From contig NC_035433.2 in NCBI RefSeq assembly GCF_002127325.2, positions 16,666,611 through 16,730,610 of the forward strand: a DNA stretch of 64,000 nucleotides, in the 5' to 3' direction. The notes beneath the pieces were generated by a model. That model was not told the origin of the DNA. It was given only the letters and a program-made list of their open reading frames with translations, and searched no databases. Origin of the DNA: Helianthus annuus (Eukaryota; Streptophyta; Magnoliopsida; Asterales; Asteraceae). A program made the translations under genes and the position numbers. Below, in pieces: positions 1 to 9,821 of the stretch; position 1 is the stretch's first letter, and each line of letters starts with the position of its first letter.

Positions 1-2545
1 GGCAAATGGCTATCCCAATTACCACCAAAGTCAATTACACATGCTCGGAGCATGTCTTCTAGCGTTTGTATTGTCCTTTCACTCTGTCCGTCTGTTTGTG
101 GATGATAAGCAGTACTTAGATTTAGTCGAGTTCACATTGCTTTCTGAAAACTTGTCCAGAAATGAGATGTAAAACGACTATCTCTATCCGATACAATGGA
201 GAGCGGGACTCCATGTAGGGATACTACCTCGTCCACGTAGAGTTGTGCTAACCTTTCCATGCTAAAGGTTTCTTTCATTGGTAGGAAATGAGCTGACTTG
301 GTTAATCGGTCTACGATTACCCAAATCGCATCATTACCTCTTTTGGTTTTGGGTAACTTTGTAACAAAGTCCATTGTTATGAGTTCCCATTTCCATACAG
401 GCATTTCTAACTGTTGTAGTAGTCCTGAAGGTTTCTGGTGTTCAGCTTTAACTTGTGAACAAGTTAAGCACTTGGATACGTATTCGGCTATATCCTTTTT
501 CATTCCTATCCACCAGAAATTATTCCTTAAATCTTGGTACATCTTATTGTTTCCTGGATGCATAGTATACCTAGATTTATGAGCTTCTTCTAAAATCTTA
601 TTTCTTAACTCTCCTTGCTTAGGTACCCAAATTCGTTTCTTATGGAATTTCCAAATTCCATCATTTCCTTGTTCTAATTCTTTTAGGTAACCTTTTATTC
701 CTTCAGCACCGTCTTGGGTTGCTGTTTTCTGAACTTCTTTAATTTGTGCCATTAAATCTACTTGTAGATTTAACCTCAGAGCACGGACTCGTTTCTGTTT
801 CTCATGGTACTTACGACTTAAGGCATCTGCAACTACATTTGCCTTTCCTTCGTGATATTGGATATCACAGTCGTAATCACTTAGCATCTCCATCCATCTT
901 CTTTGCCTCATGTTTAATTCTTTTTGCCCAAATATATATCTTAAACTTTTATGATCTGTATAAACAGTAAACTTATTTCCATACAGATAATGTCTCCATA
1001 TCTTAAGGGCAAAAATTATGGCTCCTAATTCTAGATCATGAGTCGTATAATTTTCTTCGTGCTTTTTCAATTGTCTAGAAGCATACGCAATTACCTTCTT
1101 GCGTTGCATTAACACACATCCATAGCCTAATTTTGAAGCATCACAATATACTTCAAAATCTTCTGTTCCTTCGGGTAAAGCTAAGATTGGTACATTCGTC
1201 AACCTATGCTTTAAAATCTTAAAGGCTTCTTCTTGTCTAGGTCCCCATTCAAACTTAGCAGCTTTACAGGTTAACTTAGTTAATGGTACGGCTATCTTAG
1301 AAAAATCTTTGATAAATCGTCTATAGTATCCAGCTAAGCCTAGAAAACTTCTTATCTCCATTGCTGTTTGTGGGACTTTCCATTTTGTAATTGCTTCTAT
1401 CTTAGCAGGATCTACATGGACACCTTTGTGATTTACCACATGACCTAAGAATTGTACTTCTTGTAGCCAAAATTCACATTTTGAGAATTTGACATAAAGC
1501 CTTTCTTTTCTTAACAAAGTTAAGAGTGCATGTAAGTGTTCACAATGTTCTTTTTGGCTTTTGGAATAAATAAGTATATCGTCGATGAAAACGATCACAA
1601 ATTTATCCAAGTATGGTTTACAGATTCGATTCATCATGTCCATGAATGCTGCTGGGGCATTTGTTAATCCAAAGGGCATGACTGTAAACTCATAATGACC
1701 ATACCTAGTTCTGAAGGCAGTTTTAGGTATGTCTTCTTCTTGTACCTTCAACTGGTGATATCCAGATCTTAAATCTATCTTAGAGAAATACCTAGCTCCT
1801 TGCAATTGATCAAAAAGATCATCAATCCTAGGTAGTGGGTATCGATTCTTAATTGTAACCTTATTCAATTCTCTATAATCGATACACATTCTCATCGATC
1901 CATCTTTCTTCTTCACAAACAGTACCGGTGCACCCCAAGGGGATGAACTCGGTTGTATGAATCCTTTGCTTAATAATTCATCTAATTGCTTTTTCAATTC
2001 TAGCATTTCGGTAGGTGCTAATCTATATGGTGCTTTGGCTATTGGTGCAGTACCTGGAATTAAATGAATTCTAAATTCTACTTCTCTATCAGGTGGTAAT
2101 CCAGGTAATTCTTCTGGAAAAACGTCTGGGTATTCTGAGACTACGGAAATGTCCTGGAGTTTCTTATCTTTAGTGTTAATGATTGCGGAAATCATATACA
2201 CCATTTCCTGTTTTCTCGAATAACTAGCCAATTTCATTACTGGTATGAATTTCAATGGCTTTCGAGGTTTATTTCCAGTAATTAAAATTACTTCTCCTGT
2301 AGGGGTTTGAATTTCTACTGCATTTTTATCACATAGGATTCGTGCATGGTTGGCTACTAACCAATCCATTCCTAATACTACATCGAATCCGGCTAAATTC
2401 ATTGGTAACAGATTTGCAGAAAACTTATGGCCTAATAGTTCTACTTTTCCTCCTTGCCAGATTTTATCTATGTTCACAGAATTTCCTTCTGCGGTTTCAA
2501 CTGTGAAAATTTGCCTAAGAGTGGTTAAAGGTAACTTAAGATCTT
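1..2545 (-). pseudogene. Element A pol: protease tail, reverse transcriptase, RNase H, integrase
   Basis: A 781-residue open stretch (132-2477) starts inside the protease region. In it the RT block with the catalytic FIDD is at about residues 297-300, after the conserved RT core at about 145-290. RNase H with VYCDAS is at about 443-448 and TDHKSL near 507. The integrase HHCC zinc site has CLTC at about 670-673, and the integrase core begins with MDF near 702-704. A TGA stop at about 129-131 interrupts the integrase core just after the second catalytic Asp region. The same frame then continues to the left window edge through the conserved segment that holds the third acidic residue. The frame joins the protease-gag part only across a one-base deletion near 2545. 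It is a non-functional remnant. Confidence 0.92.
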
Positions 2546-3817
2546 GAATGAAGTATTAATAAAACTTTGGTTCGCACCAGAGTCAAATAATACTTTTGCA
2601 AATACGTCATGTACTAGGAACGTACCGGCTATCACATCTGGAATGAGTTCGGCCTCTTGAGTGGTTAGCTGGAATGCACGCGCATTTCTCTTGGTTGCTC
2701 CTTCAGCTGGTTTGGTTTGGTTGGCTATAGGTTTAGCTAACTTAGGACATTCAAATTGAAAGTGTCCCCTTTCTCTGCAATTATAACAAACTCTTGTTTT
2801 CTTTCTGCAGTCTTCTTCCCGATGTCCTTTCATTTTGCAAAAATTGCAAACCATGTTGCATTGTCCCTAATGCTTCTTTTTGCAATTTCTGCAGAAAGGA
2901 GGTGATGAGAATTGCCCTGTTCCTCTTTTCTTGGTATTACCCGCACGAAACCCCTGGGTAATCTTCTGAGCTATTTCCTTCTTACGATCTTCCTCTCTTG
3001 TGCGTACCAACTCATCCGTCAGGGTATTAGCTAATTCTACCGCATCGTCAATGGTACGAGGTCTCGCAGCTTTAACGATGTTTCGGATTTCACTAATTAA
3101 CCCCCAGATGTAACGAGAAATAAGTACCGGTTCTGGCGAAGCCAGTGATGGCACTACCCTTGCGTATTCAAAGAATGTCGAAGTATAGCCCCGACAATCT
3201 ACTCCTGTCATACGGTGACTAAGGAATTTGTTTGCCATCTGTTCCTTCTCGTATTAGGGACAGAATTTTCTTTCTACCAAACTCTTAAATTCTTCCCAAC
3301 CTATGGCGTAGGCTATCCTTCTTCCTTTTGCCTGGAGGACCGTGTTCCACCATTCGAGTGCCCCTTCTTTGAACAGGTTTGATGCATACATCACCTGGTC
3401 TCCTTCGGCACATTTGCTTATTGCAATTACTGCTTCGGTTTTCTCTAACCAACGCAGTGTTGCAGTTGCCCCTTCGTTACCTGCAAATTCAGCGGGTTTG
3501 CAAGCAAGAAATTCTTTGTAAGTGCAACCAGGCGTTGCAGCTTTCATTCTTTTAGGGAGTGGGGCCTGCTGCGGATCATGATCGTCATGATTGCCGCCTC
3601 CATTTATGCTATTACTGCCGTTATCGTCTGAAATACGTTTACTAGGAATTAATTGTGGTTCGGCAGGTTTTTGAACAGCAGCTACAATTTCTGGAATAGC
3701 ATGAGCTATCCCTTGGGCGATAAAGTGCTCGATATCTTGTCGAGTTATATATTGATCTTCCTGTTCTTGCTCAGATTGATTTACTTCATTAATTGGTTCG
3801 TTGTTAGCGTTTTCCAT
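2525..3817 (-). pseudogene. Element A gag and start of protease
   Basis: The gag begins at an ATG at 3817 with an acidic, Gln-rich N-terminus, then the conserved retrotransposon gag block ending in ...ERKFCP. A TAA stop at 3254-3256 and a TAG stop just below 2867 interrupt one and the same reading frame; both fit C-to-T changes of glutamine codons. Below the second stop come two CCHC zinc knuckles (CNFCKMKGHREEDC and CYNCRERGHFQFEC) and the protease active site DSGANQSF. A one-base deletion near 2545 then shifts the frame, so the protease is split from the RT part. Gag would package the RNA and the knuckles would bind it; this copy cannot make a full product. Confidence 0.9.
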
Positions 3818-4035
3818 TAGTGTCTAGCTTATCAATAAAAAAATTCACATAGATAAACACATAGATTATCACAATATACAAGTATAACCAAAATTGTTGA
3901 TTTCTCGACTTTTACTTTGTTGGTATATTGTATATGCATCCATACACACCGTATTTTACAGAGTTTTATTGCCCATTTTACAGAATTTTAAGTTACTATC
4001 ATACAATACGGCTTTCTGTGGTTTAACTGACAGTT

Positions 4036-4764
4036 CTAGTAACGATGCTCCCTCTCATCGTACTTCCAAGTTAGATGCTCTCCCATTTCCCTGATCCTAT
4101 TACCTGTACCTATCAGTTCTTCACCGAACTGACGGAGTTCAGCTAGGTTTTCATTACTCATGGGAGGATTTGGGAGTGGTTCTGGGTCAAATTGTGGAAG
4201 AAAACTATAAGGACTATTGACTATGTTTTGGAATTGCCAGTCGTTTGTCCACCATTCTTCCAGTTCCCCTAGTGGTTGGGTATGGATTAAAGGTTCGGGA
4301 ATAGCCGGTGTTATGTTTAAAGGAAATTGGACTGTAGCCGGGTAAGGATACAAATTAGTGCGGATTGGGCTTATGACCTCACAATTTCCTAATAGACGGT
4401 CTATTTCGTCTTGAAACGTAAGTTCTTCTGGCTGTTTAGAACTTTCGCCAATCTCTATTCCCTTTTGTTTCAGATCTATTCCTATTTCCTTTTCGGTTGG
4501 TTTCGAACTTTCTCCAGTTTCTATTTCCTTTCCCTTGATCATACTCACAGGATTTTCTATTTTAGGGAGTCTCTTAGTGGCAGGTTTCCTACGGCGTACT
4601 TTCCTCCACCCTACGTATCTTCTCTTCTTTTTCGGTTTAGCTTTTTCCAACGGTGGAGTTTGGAATTCCACAGGTTCTTCTATGTCAGCAATGTAACCAG
4701 TAAAGTCGTGAGAGACTTCGATAGGCACTGGATATAAGTTGAGATTTTGGAATGCTTCCGACAT
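4036..4764 (-). CDS. Element A accessory ORF 2 of unknown function, upstream of gag
   Basis: The frame is open from 4887, but the first 41 residues are hydrophobic leader-like translation and ATGs at 4773 or 4764 are more likely starts, giving about 242 residues. It is on the same strand as gag and lies between the primer site and gag. The protein is acidic overall but has a strongly basic patch (KAKPKKKRR, then WRKVRRRKPATKR) that looks like a nuclear localisation or nucleic-acid-binding segment. The patch is followed by two repeats of a GIEIGESSKxP-type motif and a Pro-rich tail. No known family is recognised. Extra ORFs 5' of gag occur in some plant gypsy lineages; whether this one is expressed is unknown. 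Expression through an intron or separate initiation is possible. Confidence 0.5.
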   Translation of the reverse strand: MSEAFQNLNLYPVPIEVSHDFTGYIADIEEPVEFQTPPLEKAKPKKKRRYVGWRKVRRRKPATKRLPKIENPVSMIKGKEIETGESSKPTEKEIGIDLKQKGIEIGESSKQPEELTFQDEIDRLLGNCEVISPIRTNLYPYPATVQFPLNITPAIPEPLIHTQPLGELEEWWTNDWQFQNIVNSPYSFLPQFDPEPLPNPPMSNENLAELRQFGEELIGTGNRIREMGEHLTWKYDEREHRY

Positions 4765-4949
4765 CTCATTCATGCTGCATAGCATATATGCAAAATGCAA
4801 TGTTAAAACTTTGGAACAAAGTTTAACAAATAAACACTGAAGTTTTATTGCATACCAATTTATACAAAGGATAACAGAAATAAACACACTAGGACTTTAT
4901 TTATTTACTGGATTGTGATTTCTCTTACTAGGCCCAACTTATCAGATAT

Positions 4950-5255
4950 TTAGAGATTTGTGTTTTCTGCTATAGTAGCTAGCATATAGAGATTTGCCCA
5001 TTTCTTGTCTATTTTATCTTCCCAAGGTGCACTATTACCCAATTCTTGAACTTCTGGGTTAAACCTAACTCTCTTGGTTCGGGGTTTCTTTTTCTCCTGA
5101 CTCTTTTTAAGTATCGAATCCCTTTTCTCTGGGGAAAGAGGATTTTCATAATTTGCCTTGCGAACAAAGATTCCTTCTTCTAAATTTACTGGGTTTTTAG
5201 AAGAAGATGCAACATCTAGTTTGTGGTAGATGGCAGACAGCTTTTGTTTACCCAT
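4950..5255 (-). CDS. Element A accessory ORF 1 of unknown function, first ORF after the primer site
   Basis: This is a 101-codon frame starting at an ATG at 5255, about 140 bases downstream (element sense) of the primer binding site, and ending in TAA. The product is charged, with a lysine/arginine-rich middle (KKSQEKKKPRTKRVRFNP) and no membrane segment. It is the first reading frame in the element transcript and lies about 185 bases before the likely start of accessory ORF 2. The two might be exons of one protein. It matches no family that I recognise. The confidence reflects the good position and intact frame but unknown coding status. Confidence 0.4.
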   Translation of the reverse strand: MGKQKLSAIYHKLDVASSSKNPVNLEEGIFVRKANYENPLSPEKRDSILKKSQEKKKPRTKRVRFNPEVQELGNSAPWEDKIDKKWANLYMLATIAENTNL

Positions 5256-5393
5256 ACTGTAACTATCAAATAATCAGTTAATAAAACAAATAATCACAGA
5301 ATGATAACTAGTAGAATTAAGTATTTTGTCCAATACTTAATTCCGTAATAGGCTTAAATCAGTGGGTCGATCAGTGGCTCAATTTAATTATTA

Positions 5394-5405
5394 GCTCTGA
5401 TACCA
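5394..5405 (-). other. Primer binding site of element A (initiator Met tRNA)
   Basis: The plus strand reads GCTCTGATACCA, the 3' end of plant initiator methionine tRNA. On the element's sense strand it is therefore complementary to that tRNA and would prime minus-strand DNA synthesis. It is 5 bases from the LTR end, as expected. Confidence 0.93.
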
Positions 5406-5410
5406 CCTTC

Positions 5411-6921
5411 TGTCGCGTCCTCCGACCCACCCTGGACGGAGTCGGGGTCCGCGAGCAGATTTCAGTGTGGTACCCGTGGTATCTAATGGCAGCGGAAGTC
5501 TTTTATTACAGGATCTTTTAACCGTAAAAATATGCTCGTTTTAATATATTACACAAAGTTTTTAGGGATAAAATCCCATCATTTACAATCAGTTGATTTT
5601 ACACAGAAATCATTATTTTCCAAAACATGTTTTATTTATTTATTCACAATGAGCCACTTCTCTGAGCTTGTAGTGCTTTACTGCACTTTTCCTGGATCAC
5701 ACAGATCACCTGAAACATGTTTGAAAAAGGTTTTGTCAGCGGGGAAATACTGAGTGAATCATTCTGTTTTCTAAAACGACCCGTTAGTTATAAATCACAG
5801 TATTAAGAGCGATTACAATGTTTCTATCAACCAATTATCAAGAATGGGTATTTGTCACTCGATCGGATCTGTGACTGTGGTCATACCACTATTGGGTCCC
5901 GTCGCCCCAATAATGACGGTTTACTCACACAGAGTAATAATTACTCACATAGAGTAATACTCACTCACATAGAGTGATAAAAATAGTAATGTGCACAATA
6001 CCCCACATACCAGCTGTAATTTGGTGATTACAAAGACTTAATCCCTGTAATTATAACCTTTGAAAATAATTTGAGGTATTGTAATACTTACTCACAAACT
6101 GTGAGAAAATAGTTTAAAAAGAAGAATGACTCACATTGCAGATTAACGAGCAAATAGATAATGCCTACTGATTAGCCTTGATTAAACCTAATTTAACATA
6201 ATGCACACACACAGGTTAGTAACTAATACAGCAATTACGTCAATTCACGAGATTAAACCTTCACAACGATTAATCAGTGCAATACTCGATAATTCAATCG
6301 GATTCACAACGAATAACAGAGCATAGTCCGAATTCGAACAGCACTCTAATATTCAAGTCGAAATCACGACGAATAATCAAAGTACAAGCTCAATTGAGCA
6401 GCACCTGGACTATCGTTGGATAGTTATAATCGATCGGATGTTGAATCGTAATAGCGATCGAGTTATTACCCTGATTGCGGCAGCGATTCGAGATCGGTGT
6501 GTGTTTGTGTAGTATATAGCTGATAACTCAGCGTGTATTTTGACGTTTTACGTCGTTTCAACTCTCAAATTCAAGTCCCAGACACCCCTATTTATATACG
6601 AAATTTGACCCCCGTCGCGTAGCGCGAGGGGTACCCCCATGGGCGTCGCGCTACGCGAGGGGTCACCCTACTTCATAGGGTAGCCCTTCGTGCATGTAGG
6701 CTGGATGAGTCGACAGTTTCTTAAAATTCGATTTTGACAGATAGTTATTAAGATAATTGTTGGCTAGGGTTTATCCCCCCCTGAGTTTTAGGGGCCCTGA
6801 TCCTGATTCTGATTGTTCTGGAAATTTTAGGGTTAGTGCAGAATTACTTGGGTTTCTTAATTAGGATTTCCTTAATAGCTAATTACCATCCTAATTATGG
6901 ATTTTAGTGACAGTTGTTACA
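5411..6921 (-). repeat. 5' LTR of element A
   Basis: The LTR starts on the plus strand with TGTCGCGTCC directly beyond the primer site and ends near 6912 (GTGACA) or 6921 (GTTGTTACA), so in sense it begins with TG and ends with CA. It would hold the promoter and polyadenylation signals of element A. Inside are three 20-bp units at 5921-5980 (TTACTCACATAGAGTAATA type) and a CpG-rich pair of near-identical 18-mers around 6613-6661. The exact right end is not fixed because the partner LTR is outside the window. Confidence 0.8.
5921..5980. repeat. Three tandem 20-bp units inside the element A LTR
   Basis: Units at 5921-5940, 5941-5960 and 5961-5980 share the core ACTCACAYAGAGTRATA. They lie in the LTR and may be promoter or enhancer repeats; no function is shown. 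Confidence 0.75.
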
Positions 6922-6974
6922 GTACGTTTGCACTTTTACAGCAACTTTAGATGGCCTTTACATTTGGAAATTCA

Positions 6975-7163
6975 TGAACAGTAACAGTATCATGCTGTGT
7001 AAACGCGTAAACACCTTGCTTGTGCTGGTCATTAGACTCTGTGGAATGGGTTTCCTCTCGACATCATGCCCGAGAATTGACCTTTGACCGCCAAGCTGGA
7101 TTTTTAGAATCCGAAAATTGGTGCCGCCAACATGTAAGGCGTAATATATTCCATTTTCACTCC
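6975..7163 (-). pseudogene. Hexokinase exon fragment
   Basis: The minus strand from 7163 follows a splice acceptor-like CTGTCAG. It encodes a segment matching the plant hexokinase N-terminal lobe: GIYYAL, then VGGTNFR, KIQLGG and IPQSLMT in the right order and spacing. In hexokinases the residue four before the GGTNFR core is an aspartate of the phosphate-binding motif; here it is histidine (ALHVGGTNFR). Only about one exon is present, with no flanking hexokinase exons, so it is a captured fragment and not a gene. It probably travelled inside the surrounding Helitron remnant. Confidence 0.72.
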
Positions 7164-7384
7164 TGACAGACAGAAATACGATGTCAATATCAAGAAAAAT
7201 AACCATACATCAAGCAACGAGCGATAATCACCGTATATGAAAAAATTACATGTAAACTGCACACGATTATCGAGATATATAAAAAGCATTTAGTTTAAAT
7301 AGCATCAACAGGACAAAAAGTCTTAAAATAGCATTCATTATGATAAATGACATAGTAGGTAGGCCTCACGGATTTGGAACCACT

Positions 7385-7829
7385 GAACCAAACCGGCAGA
7401 AACCTTGGAATCATCCCATACCCTGTTAGTGTTCTCAATTGGCTTTCGGGCCAAATGAAGTTCACCATCTGAACCTCTAAATCAACAAACATGAAAAAGT
7501 AAGGGTGGCAGTCATCACCTAGTTCGACCTTAATTTGTTTTGACATGTTGGCTGATATGCCCCGCCCGATTTGTTAGGGTTATTAGAAAGGCTTCTAAAA
7601 AATGCTGAAATCAAATCAATTGATTATATTGACATAATCTTGAAATTATGAAGAAGCATACCTTTTTTGCCCTTGGTTACAAGGTTCCAATTGACAACTC
7701 TGGCCTCAATTGCGCTCAGAAGCTACGGAACCAAACCGGCAGAAACCTTGGAATCAACCCATACCCTGTTAGTGTTCTCAATTCGCTTTCGGACCAAATG
7801 AAGTTCACCATCTGAACCTCTAAATCAAC
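7385..7829. repeat. 102-bp direct repeat pair
   Basis: 7385-7486 and 7728-7829 are nearly identical (GAACCAAACCGGCAGAAACC to CTAAATCAAC). The first copy lies in a minus-strand open stretch (7295-7546) of unknown identity. The second copy shows that the segment was duplicated 343 bp away. This fits the segmental duplications common inside Helitrons. Confidence 0.85.
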
Positions 7830-8671
7830 CCATACCCTGTTATCTTCATATCTGCCTCTGGTTTAACTTTATATCGGCAACAATCACATGAAATAGTATT
7901 CACCAAAACAGAACAAAATCGCATCACTACCATGGCACAAACTTAAAACACTATTTCATATGGATCCGATAAGTCCCTAAAACATCAAAACTTCAAATAA
8001 TCCACTAAACAAGAAGCTTTAACTGAAATCAACATCAATTCACATAACATCATAAACAGATCAACTAACAGTAAAAAAAACCCTTAACTTCCAATCACCA
8101 CTACCATTTCACAAACTTAAAACACAATCCGCTAAGCCCCTAGAACACCAACAAATTCAAATAATCATCAATTCACATAACATCATAAACAGATCATGTT
8201 TCTCTGTTATGACCATCAAGGCATCAACACGAAGCAAGGTGCTCCTATCACTGTAAAACTGGTGAAAATAATCAGGTTGCGTTTGAAGCACCTGATAATA
8301 ATGTCCAACAAAGTATATTCCCACCTGTACACACCAAAACCCTAATAACAAAAGCTCGTCTATTATAGGATTCAAGGGAGGTTTCGACTTAATTAAATCT
8401 TTAATTCATCATCAATTTTGCGAAACGTATTCCATCGCACTCATCCAGATCCATTCAATTTTGCCATAAAGAAAGAAATTGAAGAGGCGCATTCAATCCC
8501 ACTATAAAATCCCAATTTTAACTCTCATGCGTCTTAAAAATAAAGCCAGATCCCTGTTATGTTGGCTTGCACTCTCTTGTAAATATTGCTTTATAACTTG
8601 TACTTGTAGTAAAATTACAATTTTGTACATCACTTCTCCTTTTTATAGTATTATCGATTATAGATTATAGA

Positions 8672-9447
8672 TAATATATTTATAATTGTATACTAATAAT
8701 TGAGAAACATAATGAACAGTAAGTATATATTTGTTTTAAAGGTTTTTTAATTGTGTTATTTAGTGGTTTTTAATATGTGTTATGTGGTTCTTTTATATAT
8801 CTTATGTAACTTGCGTTTGTTTTTTATCGATGTAATTCACGAGTCAGTATTTTTTATCATATCAAGATTTTTTTTCTCTATGGGTTGCTGTAACGAGTGT
8901 AGGTGGCGTAACAAAACAAACCGATACCGATCAAATTCCCGCCTGTTGGTATATTTTTTGTTATATCATGATTTGTTTCTCTATTGTTTGCTATAACAAG
9001 TGTTAATACTGTAAAGGTTTTTTAATTGTGTTATTTAATTCCCGCCGTGTTGGTATATTTTTGGTCATATCATGATTTGTTTCTCTATTGTTTGCTATAA
9101 CAAGTGTTAATACCATAAAGGTTTTTCAATTGTGTTATTTAGTGGTTTTTAATATGTGTTATGTGGTTCTTTTATATATCTTATGTAACTTGCGTTTGTT
9201 TTTTATCGATGTGATTCACGTGTCAGTATTTTTTGATCATATCAAGATTTTTTCCTCTATGAGTTGCTGTAACGAGTGTACGTGGCGTAACAAAACTAAC
9301 CAATACCGATCAAATTCCCGCCGTGTTGGTATATTTTTGGTCATATCATGATTTGTTTCTCTATTGTTTGCTATAACAAGTGTTAATACCGTAGTTAAAC
9401 GAACTGATACCCACCCACCGCGCAACGCGCGGATTTAATAACACTAG
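8672..9447 (+). mobile_element. Helitron 3' region with terminal hairpin and CTAG end
   Basis: The right end has the palindrome CCGCGCAACGCGCGG at 9418-9432, then 11 bases, then CTAG at 9444-9447, followed by a host T. This is the standard plant Helitron 3' terminus. The upstream part is a 275-bp tandem array. No replication-helicase coding is present, so it is non-autonomous. The 5' end is not identified; the left limit is set at the head of the opposing Helitron remnant. Confidence 0.75.
8739..9391 (+). repeat. Tandem repeat of about 275 bp, middle unit deleted
   Basis: Unit 1 is about 8739-9012, unit 2 about 9013-9117 (the inner ~170 bp is missing), and unit 3 about 9118-9391. All open with AAGGTTTTT..AATTGTGTTATTTA and close with CTATAACAAGTGTTAATACC. 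The open frames in this block are translations of the repeat and not genes. Confidence 0.85.
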
Positions 9448-9475
9448 TTAAATTAATTATATTAAGCCCCCACCC

Positions 9476-9483
9476 TTATAAAA
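9476..9483 (+). promoter_or_regulatory. TATA box of the MWFE subunit gene
   Basis: TTATAAAA lies 69 bp before the start codon, a normal plant distance allowing a 5' leader of about 40 bases. It is only 28 bp downstream of the Helitron terminus, so sequence upstream of the core promoter is transposon-derived. Confidence 0.5.
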
Positions 9484-9551
9484 CCATCCAAACAAACCAA
9501 ATTCACAAGCTTTTGGAAAAAGGTCAGATTTGCAGAGACACAAACAACAAC

Positions 9552-9821
9552 ATGGGTCGATTCCAATTTCTGGAGGCGGTGCTGCCGCTAGGGATTATCG
9601 TCGGCATGCTCTGCATCGCCAGAAACGTTCAGTATCAAGTCCACAAAGCTGCACACGGTCACGTGAGTACCCAATTCGTTGACCATTTCATTTTATAAAT
9701 TCATCTAACTTTTGTGCATTTTATGATAGCGAAACACATCGGCAATGATATGTGGGACGTTGCAACGGAGCGACGGGACAAGAAAATTGTTGATGACAAA
9801 CTTTATCCTGCCAGTAATTAG
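9552..9821 (+). CDS. NADH dehydrogenase (complex I) MWFE / NDUFA1-like subunit, two exons
   Basis: This encodes the small membrane-arm subunit of mitochondrial complex I, homologous to mammalian NDUFA1 (MWFE). Exon 1 starts at ATG 9552 and codes for MGRFQFLEAVLPLGIIVGML, a single N-terminal membrane helix, followed by QVHKAAHGH. Exon 2 (9730-9821) follows a TATGATAG acceptor and codes for KHIGNDMWDVATERRDKK and a short tail ending at TAG. Using the donor at 9667 (GTACCC), exons of 115 and 92 bases join in frame to give 68 residues, the usual length of plant MWFE. The stronger-looking GTGAGT donor at 9663 would put exon 2 out of frame. The intron is then only 63 bases, short for a plant. No stop or frameshift is seen, so it may be functional; a recent pseudogene cannot be excluded. 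Confidence 0.82.

Larger units (their letters stand above)
1..6921 (-). mobile_element. Element A: Ty3/gypsy (Tekay-like) LTR retrotransposon, cut by left edge
   Basis: Read on the minus strand the order is 5' LTR (5411-6921), primer binding site (5394-5405), two small ORFs, gag with zinc knuckles, protease, reverse transcriptase, RNase H and integrase, which runs off the left edge of the window. Protease-RT-RNase H-integrase order defines Ty3/gypsy, and the RT and integrase wording is of the chromovirus Tekay/Del type. The 3' LTR and any chromodomain lie outside the window, so no target-site duplication can be checked. The coding part carries at least three premature stops and one frameshift, so this copy is inactive. 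The right end is set by the LTR terminus and could be 6912 or 6921. Confidence 0.93.
6922..8671 (-). mobile_element. Minus-strand Helitron remnant carrying gene fragments
   Basis: Read on the minus strand, the sequence from 8664 or 8671 starts with TCTATAATC and soon gives ATACTATAAAAAGGAGAAGTGATGTAC. This closely matches the 5' end of the well-bounded Helitron at 29221 (TCTATACTATTATAAAAAGG, then AGAAGTGATGTAC). It would run leftwards and include the hexokinase fragment, which is coded on the same strand. Its 3' end (hairpin plus CTAG) is not seen and may have been lost or displaced by element A. A 102-bp direct repeat (7385-7486 and 7728-7829) lies inside. The rest is AT-rich and unrecognised. 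Confidence 0.5.

Noticed and set aside
9663..9668. GTGAGT as splice donor of the MWFE gene
   Set aside because: It is the better consensus donor but leaves exon 2 out of frame. The GTACCC donor at 9667 gives the full conserved protein.
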